Source: Timema cristinae
Taxonomy: Eukaryota; Arthropoda; Insecta; Phasmatodea; Timematidae
Length of the DNA: 64,000 nt
Assembly (NCBI GenBank): GCA_039000515.1
Contig: JBCFYV010000001.1
Span: 51,505,894 to 51,569,893, forward strand
Reading direction: 5' to 3'
Shown here: positions 1 to 51,975 of the stretch, one piece after another
Position numbering within the stretch: position 1 is the first letter of the stretch
Layout of the letters: each line of letters opens with the position of its first letter
Program-made: the position numbers and the translations under genes
Notes under the pieces: model-generated
Seen by the model: only the letters and a program-made list of their open reading frames with translations
The model's database searches: none
What the model was told of the DNA's origin: nothing

Positions 1-222
1 CTTACTACCCGTTCGGGTTATACACTTTAAGTACTAATTACACTAATGGATTAGGAATTGGAAAGGTTGAATTAGAGGAAGTGAACCCGAATTTGCGTGA
101 GAGGAGGAGAGAAAACCATTTAGGAACACCCCCCCCTCCCCCCCCCCAGTTCACCCGACCGAGATTCGAACCTCGATCTCCCTGTCCTCAGCAGTCGAGC
201 TCAACACGACTAGCGATCAACA
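1..222 (-). mobile_element. SINE-A copy, cut by window edge
   Basis: Read on the minus strand this is a tRNA-derived SINE. The tRNA-like head near 150-222 has a box-B-like GGTTCGAATCTC. The body follows and the tail ACCCGAACGGGTAGTAAG ends at the window edge. The same arrangement recurs at 12741-13000, 20225-20487 and 49827-50085. A C-rich tract (128-148) interrupts the body where other copies have a short C run. Confidence 0.8.
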
Positions 223-800
223 TATCGAAGTGTGTGTAAATATGTGTTAGTGTTTTTGCTTTTATTGTGCTCTACTATTTTCCTACTATTCTATCATTTT
301 ATTTATTACAAACTGTTTTTGCTCAATGCACTTTATTTCATACATATATTTCTCTTGTTAAACTCAAATTAAATTTCAAATTATCATCAAAGAACATATT
401 TTTTTGTGAGCGCTGAAATTGATACTGTGACTACTAAACAGCTGGCAACTGAAATGACATTCTAAAAACCACAGTAAAGCAACATAATGTTAAGAAGGAG
501 TTAAATCTTCTATTCTCAATTTCCTTTTGTTGTGAATCAAAGCAATATTAATTGACATCTACAGTCACAGCACAACTCATGTAAGAATATTGATGAAAGC
601 GGTTTACAGTATTTACATCCACCTGTTAAGATGGTTGTAAGTTTTTTATGTAAGCACCACATCTTATTGCCTGTTTGGGTAATGTGCTCTTTGTAAGTTA
701 ACTTAGATAAACATTGGATGTAGGCCCCTACATTATAAGGGTTGGCAAACTCTTGTTTCAAATTACTACCACTGGTGTACAATATCACTCTTGCAATAAA

Positions 801-935
801 CTGATATACTGGGCTGCTGATTGAAAGATCTGAGTTTGAATCCCAATCGGGTGTACTGAGAGTGTTTTATACTACATGATTAATTATCTCTCCTCCCTCT
901 ATGCAACATTAGCACATATGTGTATAACCAAGACT
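801..935 (+). mobile_element. Divergent tRNA-like SINE fragment
   Basis: A box-B-like GAGTTTGAATCCC sits in a tRNA-like context at about 830-850. It is followed by a weak match to the SINE-A body and the words GTGTATAACC near 920. It is a decayed copy or a separate family; the head is degenerate. Confidence 0.35.
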
Positions 936-1008
936 GGCCTTAAGCAGGGGCAAACTAGGCAACCACCCCTGGTCCCGCGCTTAGGAGGTTAAAAGAAAAA
1001 TTTACATT

Positions 1009-1108
1009 GGACCTGGCATCTAGGGGTAAGGTGTCGGACTTCTGTGCAGGGGATCCGGGGTTCAATCCTCAGTCTCGGCACAGATTTATCTGATTACTAG
1101 AGACCAGA
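1009..1108 (+). mobile_element. SINE-B head fragment
   Basis: The tRNA-like head of SINE-B (box-A-like TCTAGGGGTAAGGTGTC, box-B-like GGGGTTCAATCCTC, then CACAGATTTATCTGATTAC) matches the heads at 17.9, 40.8 and 60.6 kb. It stops at a T-run near 1108, with body and tail missing. Confidence 0.7.
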
Positions 1109-1675
1109 TTTTTTTTTTTTCCTTTATCGTAAAACATAGGCAGTTGAGATATATAGGTGTTTCATGTTATTACAAGTACAATATGTTAATTTTATAGTGC
1201 ATAGAATTGCCTATTCTGTGTGTTTTTGCCTATTTTATGGATAAGAGCCTTGCACCTATTTTATGAATTATGAATAAGAAACATTATTGTGCCTATTTCG
1301 GCCTTTTCTCTTTGATTTATATATATTTTTTGCTGAAAGAGTCTAGTTTATAGACATGAAAGTTTGGGTTTGAAAGGGATTAGTGGGAGGGGGGGAGGAA
1401 ACATGTGACTTGGCCTGACCTTGACAGACTATGTTTAGAACATCACGCCCAATAATAAGGGGTATTAGGATGTGAGTGAGTAGAGGGATGGGAGAGGGTG
1501 GTGTGACGTGGTCTAACAGCCTTAGCCTGACTGACGTGGAGATTATAATAGTTTACCACTCGGTTTAACCATCATTATTTCAGAACGTGATTGTGTCTTT
1601 TAGAGTCAACTTCTGTCTTGGTGGGTTTGTTTACTGATTTTTTTTGTAACACTTCTTGTGTTAACTGTGGTGGAT

Positions 1676-1783
1676 ATGCCCAAGAAAAAAAAAAGCAAAA
1701 GCACTTTATTTAAGCAATGGATAGGTGGTGATACTAATTTCACTACAGATGGAAAAATCTTCTGCCAATCGTGTACCAAAGAG
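1676..1783 (+). pseudogene. BED-finger-like first exon of a hAT-type transposon, truncated
   Basis: The reading frame from the ATG gives a basic start (MPKKKKSKS), then FKQW, TDGKIFC and a CxxC pair, before a GT at 1784 that could be a splice donor. This resembles the DNA-binding BED-type start of hAT transposases and CGGBP1-like proteins. The His half of the finger is not present: the sequence passes directly into the non-LTR remnant on the other strand. I take it as the 5' fragment of a dead hAT element. A host exon is possible but there is no downstream exon to support it. Confidence 0.45.
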
Positions 1784-1795
1784 GTACATACTTTA

Positions 1796-4165
1796 GTATG
1801 GTGCATTTTAGGAGAACAGATATGTATAACTTTAGTTTTCTTTGCATTTATTATTAGATGATGATCATGAGTTCATATTTGTATCTCGTTATAGTCTTGT
1901 TGCAGGTTGTATTCTGCTATTTGGAGGTTTTCGTTAATAGTCAATATTATGGTGTCGTCTATGTATAGGAAGATGTGTACATGCTTTACTTGTCTTGTGA
2001 TAGTATTGACGTAAATTAGATATAGAATATGTCCTATTATTGAGCCTTGTGGTACTCCCATATTTGTCACTGTGGTTTCACTTTTTTGAGTGCTAATTTG
2101 TACATAGAAAAGTCTGTTAGTTAGATAGTCCCTAAACCATCTTAAGTAAGGTCCACCAATTTCAATAATTTTTAATGATCTAAATAATATATCAATTTCA
2201 AGCATGTCAAACACTTTTTTGAAGTCAATAAATAGGGTCAAAACATACTTATTGTTGTTAAGGGCTTTGTTAATTTTATTATAAAAATGTTCTAGAAGCT
2301 TTTTTTAGTGCTTTTCTGTTTTTGAAATCCATATTGCCTTGGGTTTATTATATTGAATTTATTTAAATAGACTGTCAATTTGTTAGCCATGTATCTTTCT
2401 AATATCTTCTCAAGTTGGTAGTATTGCTATTGATCTATAATTACCGTAGTTTAAATGGATCCCACCTTTGTAAATGGATCTAATAAGAGAGCATTCATTT
2501 TGTTGGGAAAGGTGCCAGTTTCTATTGAGGTATTTATTATGTCTACTAGTGCCAGAATAAAATTTGGTCCTATCTTTCATATTTCCATCATTGTAATGTT
2601 ATCATAGCCTGGTGATTTATTTGGTTTCAATGAAGAGATAATTTTACTAATTTCTGTACACGTAGTTGTAGGTATAACCATTGAAGTGTTGGCTATTGTG
2701 TCTTCTATTTGTGTAAGTAGTTTTATATTGTGTTTATGCAATATTTAAATTATTCCATTGTCAAAAGAAAATGCAAAATTGCTACACACAGTTTTAAAGT
2801 TCTCTGTATTTTTAAATGTTTGGGTAAGCTCTTCATTTAAGTTATTTTTGTTACGTTTACCTATCACTTTGTTTACTTCATGCCACATGTTTTTCATGCT
2901 ACCTTTTAAGTCTCTAATTAGTTTCCTATGGTGTTCAATTTTAGCTTTGTTTATAGTTCTTTTCAGCTTTCCCCCCTTCTTTTTATATTCCTGCTCATAA
3001 ATTACAATTCATCCATGAGCTAAGTTTACCTGGATGACAGCTCGAAATGTTACTAGAAGTAATCCCTAATATATCACTACGCCAACAGCTGACATCTATC
3101 ACTTTGGATGACTGTAATGAAAACAGATGGTAATATATTAATGTGATAGTTAACCAAAGTAATTTAGGCCAATATTATTTATATATTTATTTGAGGATGG
3201 ACACAAGGTTTATTTATCGTTTTATTCCACTTTCACAAAAACTTCTAATGAAGATAACTTCAAAATGTCGACTTACGAATTTAAACCATATGGCTGAACA
3301 TGACGGTAAACAAGTTGTTTACATTGATGCAGACACGCAGTTGATGAAAATATTTTATTTAGTTAAATATTTCAAAATAAGATAAAATATTCATAAAATC
3401 ATTTATTGTATGTAAAAAGAACGACAACTATTTTCTCTTTTCCAAGTAAATACGATGTGTATAAAAGGTGCAGTATATTACACAAAATCAATAATGAAGA
3501 ATAGGTACTTTTAATTATGTTTAAAATATTGTTTCGAGTTGGATAAAAAGAAAGTATTTAAAAAAATTAAATAGTATGAGAAGACTTAAGTTTACGTTAG
3601 TTTAAATGTAATATATAACAGGTAATTAAAGATCTTTACATTTATAACAAAACTGTGATCTTTTACAAGTGTTGACAACCCAAAACCTAAACATATGATT
3701 TTCGAACTGTCATCCAGGTAAAAACCTATCATGAACAGTCTGTATATTGGTTGGATTTGATTTCCATTGATGATAGAGTTTATCTCTGATTTTAATTTTT
3801 CCTAAAAGGTAGGCATTAATCCAAATTACGTCGGTTGTATATTGTTCTGATGGTCAATTTGTTGTATTATATATATTTTTTAAAGTCAAAATTATTTTGT
3901 CATATTTTGTGTTCAAGTCTTGTAAGTCCGTAGTCAGGTTTCCCCAATCCACTGCTTTTAGTTTGCTTAACGCAGACTTTCTATTTATTTTAAGTATTTT
4001 GTTTGTGGGAGACAGGGAGCATTTATTTGGTGTATTTTTTATACATTATTTTCATCGTTGTAGGGTAGTAATCTGACATTTTTATACTAATTATTCCAGG
4101 TATTACAGCATAATGATCTTTTGATATACATATAAATAGGTGGTCAATAACTGACCTAATAATAA
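1796..4165 (-). pseudogene. Jockey/CR1-like non-LTR retrotransposon remnant (endonuclease end to reverse transcriptase)
   Basis: Read on the minus strand, 4165-3750 resembles the C-terminal end of an APE-type endonuclease and the linker (KAVDWGNLTTDL, KIRDKLYHQW). After an interruption, 3000-1796 carries the linker (RTINKAK, MKNMWHEVNKVIG), SPGYDNI, LERYMANKL, motif A FIDFKKVFD, motif B GVPQGSI, motif C YIDD and the LIINAKKTK region. The catalytic aspartates remain in the longest frame (1873-2241), but there are stops and frameshifts. The order matches ORF2 of Jockey/CR1-type elements. The copy is 5'-truncated near an AT-rich repeat at 4158, ends against the BED-finger fragment near 1796, and is split by a DNA element (3021-3728). 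Confidence 0.85.
3021..3728. mobile_element. Non-autonomous TIR element inserted in the non-LTR remnant
   Basis: The ends are inverted: TTTACCTGGATGACAG at about 3025 and its complement near 3708-3725. Flanks CCATGAGC (3013-3020) and TCATGAAC (3729-3736) agree at 6 of 8 positions, compatible with a decayed hAT-type 8-bp duplication. No transposase is visible inside. It separates two parts of one retrotransposon frame, so it is the younger insertion. Confidence 0.7.
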
Positions 4166-4232
4166 TAACAATAATGATGATAATGATAACAATAATAAAT
4201 AATAAAAATAATATATAATAATATTATTCTAT
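4158..4232. repeat. AT-rich trinucleotide-like microsatellite
   Basis: Degenerate (AATAAT)n-type sequence abuts the 5' truncation point of the non-LTR remnant and lies about 140 bp before the first visible copine exon. Confidence 0.7.
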
Positions 4233-4375
4233 GGTGTCCCTTGTGGGTTTTTCCTTACATACTTTTTCCAGTTCTTTGGTATTCTTTTGTTTGTCATCAT
4301 TACTTGAACATACTATGACCTCAGCATGAGATGTAGCGCAAGATAAATACATTTAAGGTGATTTTGTTGCCCTAG

Positions 4376-44641
<40,266 letters not shown>

Positions 44642-45562
44642 CAAACCCTCCCATCAACACAACCAACATCATTTGGCTCTTCCTCTCTTTACCTCTATTG
44701 ACAAACCACTCTTTTATGAAGTTAAATCCATTCCTCAAATTCCCTCGTTCTACCCAGCCCTCCTCATCCTATACTTTTTCTATGACCTATTTTACCTCTC
44801 CGCTTTCTTACCTTCAGCAACACTATCTTATTATTCACCTCAGCCTCCCTGCTACACATGCAATAGTTCTTTTCATTCCTCCTTGCGCATAGGGTAGAAT
44901 GGTGGAGATGAGGATATTCCAACCCCATGGCGCCTTGCCTTCTCTTTTACTATAGCCCAAGCTAAAGCAGGTACAAAAAAACAAAACACTATCATCACAA
45001 CACACATCTTATTCATTTCAAGATTGCACTAAACTAGGTATCTGCCTAGAGTGTTTAGAGTCGACTTTAATAGATAAACTAGCTCGGGATCAGATTTAAC
45101 TGATTCATGGGTCCACACTTTTGAACTTTTTGAAAAAGGTTATTTCTTTATCTTGTATTCTGTGTCCAGTAATGAATGACTCATTGTTTACTCTCTCCAC
45201 TTCTAGGGCAATGGAACACAAACTCGGTGCAAGACAGTATCAAGTACATCTTAAATCATTAATGCTTTATCTTCTCTTAAGTAGGTCAGCACCAAGTGAA
45301 CAGCTGTTTTCAGATGGACAGGAAATTAAATAGGAAAGAGGGGAGGATTACATTACTGCATCTGCACTTTCAACCATATTTTCACAAACTGCCTTTTTAA
45401 AACTCTACTTAGGAATGTTAAATTGTACCATAATTAAGATTTTGTTACTATTACGGTATATTTGAAAATTATTTATATAATGTACTTTGGACTTATTTAG
45501 TTAACTATTTAAAAATAAGATTATAATATATTTTATTTTATTGTAAATATATCTCTTATTTC

Positions 45563-45568
45563 AATAAA
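45563..45568 (+). terminator. Candidate copine polyadenylation signal
   Basis: First canonical AATAAA after the copine stop, about 920 bp downstream, in AT-rich DNA. An ATTAAA at about 45325 is an alternative. Position is the only support. Confidence 0.35.
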
Positions 45569-45801
45569 AAAATTACTATACATTTATTTTTTATTGGCAT
45601 AATTAAGTTTTAAAATTATATATTTATTCAATCCAAGCTCTATTTGATATAATATTTGGGAGCTTTATTAAAAGCGTGTTTGAGATAGATTCACATTAAA
45701 AACTTCGACTTCGCAGATCCATACACTATACTTTAAGAAAAAATTAGGTACATGTTTGAAATATATTATCTTGTTAATGTTATTTAACACTTAAAGTTAT
45801 A

Positions 45802-46027
45802 TACAATAGCCTCGTGGCTTCTTTGGTGCTGACTGACAGCTGACAGCTTTGAAAAGTTACCAGACCAAATTATGTATCCCAATGCCGAACCATATGATCT
45901 GCAAAAACCATGTGTTTAGCAGCTGTCACTTCTGACAGTCAAAATTTAGGTGTATACCTAAATGTTGACTGTCAGAAGTCAGCTGTGAGCTATCAGTCAG
46001 CACCAAAGAAGCCATGGGGCTACTGTA
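45802..46027. mobile_element. Palindromic 226-bp foldback MITE
   Basis: Ends of about 45 bp are complementary (TAGCCTCGTGGCTTCTTTGG and CCAAAGAAGCCATGGGGCTA). A second inner palindrome (TTCTGACAGTCAA and TTGACTGTCAGAA) surrounds the centre at about 45950. GTTAT flanks both sides. Confidence 0.85.
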
Positions 46028-46029
46028 GT

Positions 46030-47760
46030 TATTCAAAATATACATTAACCCCCCACCTCCTCGCCTCCCTAAAAATATTAGCATTTTTTAAATATTCAAA
46101 CTTCATTTTGCCTTTATAATATCCCGTATTATTAAATTCAACTTAAAATTGATAAAAGTGAACTTCGCAACTCCTAAATACTAATAAAATAGATTTTACG
46201 GCTCATTACAATTTATGTAGAAAAATTCATTTATTTTATATTCAATAATGATGATCCATTATTTTGTAGTAAGTTTTTCTGTAGTCAGCATTATTCATTG
46301 GAATGACAATGGCGTTAAGTCACAGTGGAAAAAGGATATTTAAAATTTGTTCTTGGCCCATTAATTATTATTACTTCATATAAATATGTTGTGTTTCTGT
46401 TAAAACAAAGTACAGTTTATTTAGTAATGTTATAGTAATGTGATAAATAATGCACTGATGTGTTGTTAATACATATAACTGATCTTTTTTACCCCCCATC
46501 AAATACTCAAACCAAATTACTTCTCTTATGTGTGGTTTATAACATACAAATGCTTAGTTTAGTGCAATCTTGATAAACTCTAAGGTACTGTTATGTGTGA
46601 TTTAACACGAGACTGCTTATATATATATTAAGAGTGTGTATTTTAGTTGTTGCAGTATTTTGTGTACTTTTTATACTATCTGGTTCTAATAATGTACCTT
46701 AATATAGTGCACTATAGCATACACATACTATTTTTACTGCCATTAAAACAAGGCTACAATTCCTTTGCTCCATGCTACACTATGTAAAATGGTTTGAATC
46801 TATAAAACTTAATACTATTTTTTTTTAATTGTGTTGTTATTTTGTTAATAGGCATCTTTGTTTTTTTATATATAAACTCAATATCTTCTCAGCACATTCA
46901 GTGATGGGTACGGTATTTTAATATTTGAAAAAATTAGTAATTCAAAGAAATATCAGTATCATTAAGAATTATTTGAATATTATATGGCATGATTTTTGTA
47001 TAAAAACAATCAAATGAACTTGCAATTGTAATCATAAATATATAACAAAGAGGTGGACTAACTTTAGGAGTATTGTTGAATCCTGGTGAGGTCCACTGAG
47101 TTTTCTCCTCAATTGGTGATTTTTGCTACCATTTCTTTTGGTGAATGGTGGTACATTTACTTAAAAATTACCTTTCTTAACTTATGTCCTTAAATTAATG
47201 TAAGTCACAGGTGGCTTGGACAGGTACTGAAACATATAGCAGCAGCTGTCGAACTAGACTTTCTTCATATTAATTTTGAACATCTCATATTAAAAGCTAT
47301 TAATTAATGTAATCATACTAGACCCTTGCAAAGCTTCGACATTTTAAACCTAAATCTGAATCTCACCAGTATTTGTATTCGATTTAAAATTCAGAATCTT
47401 AATATTTTAAAGATTTGAATCGAATTTGGAATTACAAATATAAACAGATCTAAGATTCAGATTCAATGGAGTTTATTTTGTAATTTGAATATAAAAGTCA
47501 AAATTTGAATAATTTAACTGTTGAAAGAAGTTTGCAGATTCATAATTTGACTCAATTTAAAAATATATATCTATACGATTTTGCCTATTATTTGATTTAG
47601 ATTATATTTAAAACATTTTTACCATCAAATATTTTATTTGAGTTGAGCTAACAAATTAATATTTGGATTTGAATTGAAAATGATAATCTCAGAGAATCGA
47701 AAATGATAATCTCAAATACACACGCTTAAATCTTACTTATTTGATAAGTTATTCCGAATC
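46030..47760. other. Intergenic AT-rich DNA, one possible hAT end
   Basis: CAGTGATGGGTACGGTATT at 46900 resembles a hAT-type terminus, but no partner was found. Nothing else recognised. Confidence 0.4.
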
Positions 47761-47762
47761 AT

Positions 47763-47763
47763 C

Positions 47764-47808
<45 letters not shown>

Positions 47809-47868
47809 TAATAATAATATATAATAATAATAATCATCATCATCATCATCATCAACAACAACAACAAC
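47763..47868. repeat. (TAA)n/(CAT)n microsatellite
   Basis: A long AATAAT run, then TCATCATCA and CAACAACAA runs. Confidence 0.95.
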
Positions 47869-47874
47869 TGTTTA

Positions 47875-48370
47875 CAGCCTGTTATTGGGTCATTTTAAGT
47901 AAAATGCCCCATCTTCCTCTATCCTTTCACCATTCTTCCACCTCTTATTTCTTCCATTTTTCTCCTCTCACTTGTACACTTTATCTGCTCCTCTCATTTC
48001 TTTCTTGTTTTCCCTTGCGGTATTTATCCTACAAACTTCATTTCCAACATTTTCTTTGGCATTCTCTCTTTTTCCATCCTTATTATATCCATACCATCTC
48101 AGTCTTGCTTCCTCTACTATCTCATACTCCCTGTACACTCACTCTTTCCCAGATAACTTCATTCCTAATCTTGTTTCTCCTCGTGACAGCTAACATGCTC
48201 CTCACAAACCTGATTCCCATGGCCTCCACTTTCCTTGTCTCTCTTACATTCATTGTCCATGTTTCTAATACAAATGTGACAATAGGTACAAAGTACTCCC
48301 TGTACAACACTTTCTTACACTTCTCATCTCCATAGCAGGTCTCTTAAACACCTACAAAACAACTTTCTTA
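47875..48370 (-). pseudogene. Non-LTR retrotransposon ORF2, C-terminal fragment
   Basis: The minus strand reads ETWTMNVRETRKVEAM, RFVRSMLAVTRRNKIRNEVI, then EIVEEARLRWYG and the basic tail with frameshifts. Closely similar to 35115-35640. Its 5' side is cut by the TTA-flanked element at 48371. Confidence 0.85.
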
Positions 48371-49159
48371 GGACCGGTCTTATGACTTCTGGATACATAT
48401 TAATCTTGCGGATGAATATTTCTATCTGGTTGATAAGTTAAAAGTGTGTCTTATGACCACCAGATAACATTTATCTGCCAGACTAGATGTATTTATCCAT
48501 CACATTTTTATTGGGAGGCATAAGTGCTTGAAAACTTTGATCTGAAAGTTAAAATTGGCATTGTCATAGTGACGCGTTATTTTTCATGAAGTTTCAACCA
48601 TCAAAATTTGCTTTTAGGTTAAAACTTTGGTTCACGTGTTTAGTAAGCACAGATTCGGGCTCTAACTGTACATAAGTTAGAACATTTAATTCACACTTTT
48701 ATAAAAACTGACAAACTATTTGTAGAATTGTAGTTATATAAGAACAAACTATTTAAATGAGTACAATAAATGCAATTTTGTAAATGTACCAAACTATTGA
48801 CCATATTTTGGCAGACACAGAAATTAGTACTTGCAAGTTAACCTTGCTTCTGCACCCACGTGACGCCATCTGTTTCCTTGCACTCGTTTAGCCGCCATTA
48901 TTTAACAAATGTTGAGCGTTGTAGCCACTAGCCAGGTGTAGCGGTAGCAGCAGGGCTTATATGCATGCGTGCACCAGAAAAAACAGGACCAACCTTGCGA
49001 TCTATGCATAAAAAATATATTTATCCCACAGATAGATACCCAGCAGATAAATTCAGTTCATAATACTTGTAAGATATTAAAGTAGTTGATAACCTTTATC
49101 TGGTTGCTAACTTTAACCTCCTGATAGCAATATTTATCGGGTAGTCATAAGACCAGTCC
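48371..49159. mobile_element. Harbinger-like MITE (TTA target)
   Basis: Inverted ends GGACCGGTCTTATGACT and GTCATAAGACCAGTCC, flanked on both sides by TTA (48368-48370, 49160-49162), the 3-bp target of PIF/Harbinger elements. Subterminal TATCTGGTTG and CCAGATAA repeats are visible. No transposase. Confidence 0.85.
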
Positions 49160-49826
49160 TTATTTTGAATATGGCTGGTTATCTTAAACTTGAGTAAAAC
49201 AATAACTTATCCGGGCTGACACTTCAAACAATTCAAAAGCACCTAGTATAACCTTATTGGAATAAAGATTGCTTGTGAGTGGCTCTGTCATCGCATACTA
49301 GTGTAGGATTGAGCAGGAATTGAATCCCTGCAGCATGTTTTGTTTCATGTTTTCAAAGGTGTACTGTATATTTGTAATATTGTGTCATTTTTCCATGTGA
49401 TATTGTGTACATTAATTATTGTTTAAATAAAAATATGTTGTTTTCAACATGAAAATAATTACCATAGATTTATTTTGGGCTGTGCTGGGTCATCAAGTTT
49501 TATAGTTTTCACATATCTTTAGCTAACACATTGCCATTACTAGATAATTAATAGTATCTTAAATTAATATGACAGCACTTTATAATGTGACAAGGAAAGT
49601 ATAGTGGAATAGTAGTGGGAAGATACTTAAAATGCAAATGTTTTTTTTTTTGTGGTCAACATTTATAATGTTTCACTTTGTTATTAATATTATTTGAAAG
49701 GTATTTCAGGACCGCTATTCTGGTGAGCAACAACATACTGGGACATGCACAGTTACTATGATAAAAAAAATGATAAAAATTAGAGATGGGCCATTCGAAT
49801 CTGCCGAATCCTGACAACTATTCGAG

Positions 49827-50085
49827 ACCCGCCTCGGTGGCGTAGTTGGCTAACGCGCTGGTCGTGTTGAGCCCGACTGCTGAGAATGGGGAGATTGAGG
49901 TTCGAATCTTGGTCGAGTGAACTGAAGGTGGTTTTTCCTAATGGTTTTCCACTCTCCCTCCACGCAAATGCGGGTTCACTTCCTCTTCCTCAACCTTCCC
50001 AATTCCTAATCTATTAGCGTAATTAGTACTTAAGCGTATAACCTGAATGGGTAGTAAGACGCGGTGCTAAATAATAATAAAAAAA
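49827..50085 (+). mobile_element. SINE-A copy, full length, nested
   Basis: Head ACCCGCCTCGGTGGCGTAG, box-B-like AGGTTCGAATCTTGG, body, tail ACCTGAATGGGTAGTAAG. Flanked by AACTATTCGA (49816-49825 and 50086-50095), which is part of the hAT element, so the SINE is younger. Confidence 0.95.
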
Positions 50086-50118
50086 ACTATTCGATATTCG
50101 AGGATTCAGTGTAATACT

Positions 50119-50550
50119 CAGGGTGTCTACTATCTGGGAAAATCAGGGAAAACTGGAGCTAGCTGGGAATTTGAAGTAATCAAGAAAAAACTGTAATAAG
50201 TTGGGAATTTGGTAAATTACAATAAAAATCTGGGGAAATGTTGTTTTACTCAAATATGAAATATAATAATCAGTAAATAATAATGTTATTCAAACTGTAG
50301 TTTTTTGTTTGTAGCTGTATAATATATTTTATAATTCTTAGTAAACAATGTAAATACAAATTTTAGAAAAATGCTTCTTTAAATTTTAAAACTTATTATT
50401 ACTACTCATAAAAAATATTAATAGAAAAATGAGGGGGAGGGGTGAGTTAAAAGGATGTGACATACTTTTTAGTTGGGAATTTTAGGAAATGATCAGGGAA
50501 ATCAAGGAAATAGTCAAGAATTTCATTGGTCAAGTTGAGTAGACACCATA
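50119..50550. mobile_element. CAGGGTGTCTAC MITE nested in hAT copy 3
   Basis: Ends CAGGGTGTCTACT and AGTAGACACC, with repeated GGGAAAATCAGGGAAA-type words in both arms. The uninterrupted target is seen in copy 2 (CAGCGTTTTACTGG at about 40902). Confidence 0.85.
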
Positions 50551-51104
50551 TTTACTGGATTCGATGGTCGAATCTTTCACCTCATAAATAAAGCATATTT
50601 TGAATTCAAAAACTACTTAGGCCTACTTGAATAGCACAACTTAATCCGTAATCATTATTTTGTCAGACAAAAGAGATAAGCATGAAAACTAGAATTACAA
50701 ACAAACTTGAAATAAATAAAACAATTTAAAAAAACAGAAATAAGATCACTTTACACACGATACAAAGTCAATCACCATGATGTATATTTTTACTCGTCAG
50801 AGTGATGATTAAATAAACATAACTGTTAATTTTTACAACCCAAATGGTTTTAATTATCCACATCTATGCAAAGAACCCAATTTAGTTCATACGATTTTGT
50901 TGGGTTTCATGAAAAATAAATACTGTCAACAGTTCGAATAAAACTTTTCATTTCTGCCTACCGGCCTACATATTGTATATCGATTGTTTGTTTGAAATCG
51001 ATTAAGGTAATCTGATCACTTAGTAAGCGCTATCGAGCTTTAAGAATCAAATAACGACTTGCTAATTCACAATTTGTTTTTAAATTGATTTTATCTTGGA
51101 GCTT

Positions 51105-51285
51105 ATTATTATTTTTAAATATGTTATTGAATATGAGTTTATTATTATTTTAAAATATTTTATTGAATATGAGTTTATTATTATTTTTAAATTTTTTATT
51201 GAATATGAGTTTATTATTATTTTTAAATATTTTATTGAATATGAGTTTATTATTATTTTTAAATATGTTATTGAAGTAACTTTAA
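51105..51285. repeat. 36-bp tandem array
   Basis: Five copies of a 36-bp unit starting TTATTGAATATGAGTTTATT (period measured at 51124 and 51160). Being a multiple of three, it gives open frames on both strands, which I do not regard as genes. Confidence 0.95.
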
Positions 51286-51975
51286 ACATATTCAAACTTT
51301 GTTCTGCCTAATAAAATGGGATTGAACATATTGCAAGAGTTGAAAATATGTTCGAGTTTTAAATAGAATGTATTCTCAGAAATAGATTTATTGTAAGAAT
51401 CAAATATATTTCTTTTTTTCTATGTGAAGAGAGATAATGGATCTAAAAGAAAACAATAAAACATACTATTGAGTTTTTTTCTCCAATATATGTTTAATTG
51501 CTAAGCATGTTGTTTCAGTTTTTTTAATCTGTTTGTTCTTTTATTTTTGCTTTCTTATTAAAATAAATTATAATACTTTATTGATAATTAAAGTTGATCA
51601 TAAGGTAACTAGGCCTAATCTGTTTGTTTATATCTCACATGTTTTTTTAAAAACTTAACTCATTCTAGTAACATTTTTAAAAATAGCTAAAAGACACTCA
51701 AATTTTGATTTCTTTGATTTTTAAACAATAATATGAATCTAGATTGTTTAATTTGGCTGGATTTTAACCAGAATTTTGCTAGGGGTGGTTGGGGTTGATT
51801 AAAATTGAAAGCATGATTGGAATAAATCTTAATTTACAGTTTAGGCCGATATTGTGTAATATAGATCTATTTGTAAATCATTAAAATTTCTAACAATTTG
51901 CTAGTATTCAGATTCAAGATTCAAAAATAAAATGTAGATTCGGATTTGAGAAATAGTGGATTTGACCCATCTTTA

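Larger units (their letters stand above)
49781..51975 (+). mobile_element. hAT family TAGAGATGGG, copy 3
   Basis: Ends TAGAGATGGGCC and GACCCATCTTTA with identical 8-bp flanks ATAAAAAT (49773-49780, 51976-51983). It contains a SINE-A, a CAGGGTGTCTAC MITE and a 36-bp tandem array. Without these it aligns end to end with copies 1 and 2. Confidence 0.93.

Noticed and set aside
45121..45333. Frame ending in SAPSEQLFS, like a hAT dimerisation word
   Set aside because: Only nine residues resemble the motif, and it lies in the probable copine 3' UTR; too little to call a transposase relic.
51080..51311. Two overlapping open frames rich in Ile, Tyr and Phe
   Set aside because: Both arise from a 36-bp tandem repeat; the period is a multiple of three, so all frames stay open.
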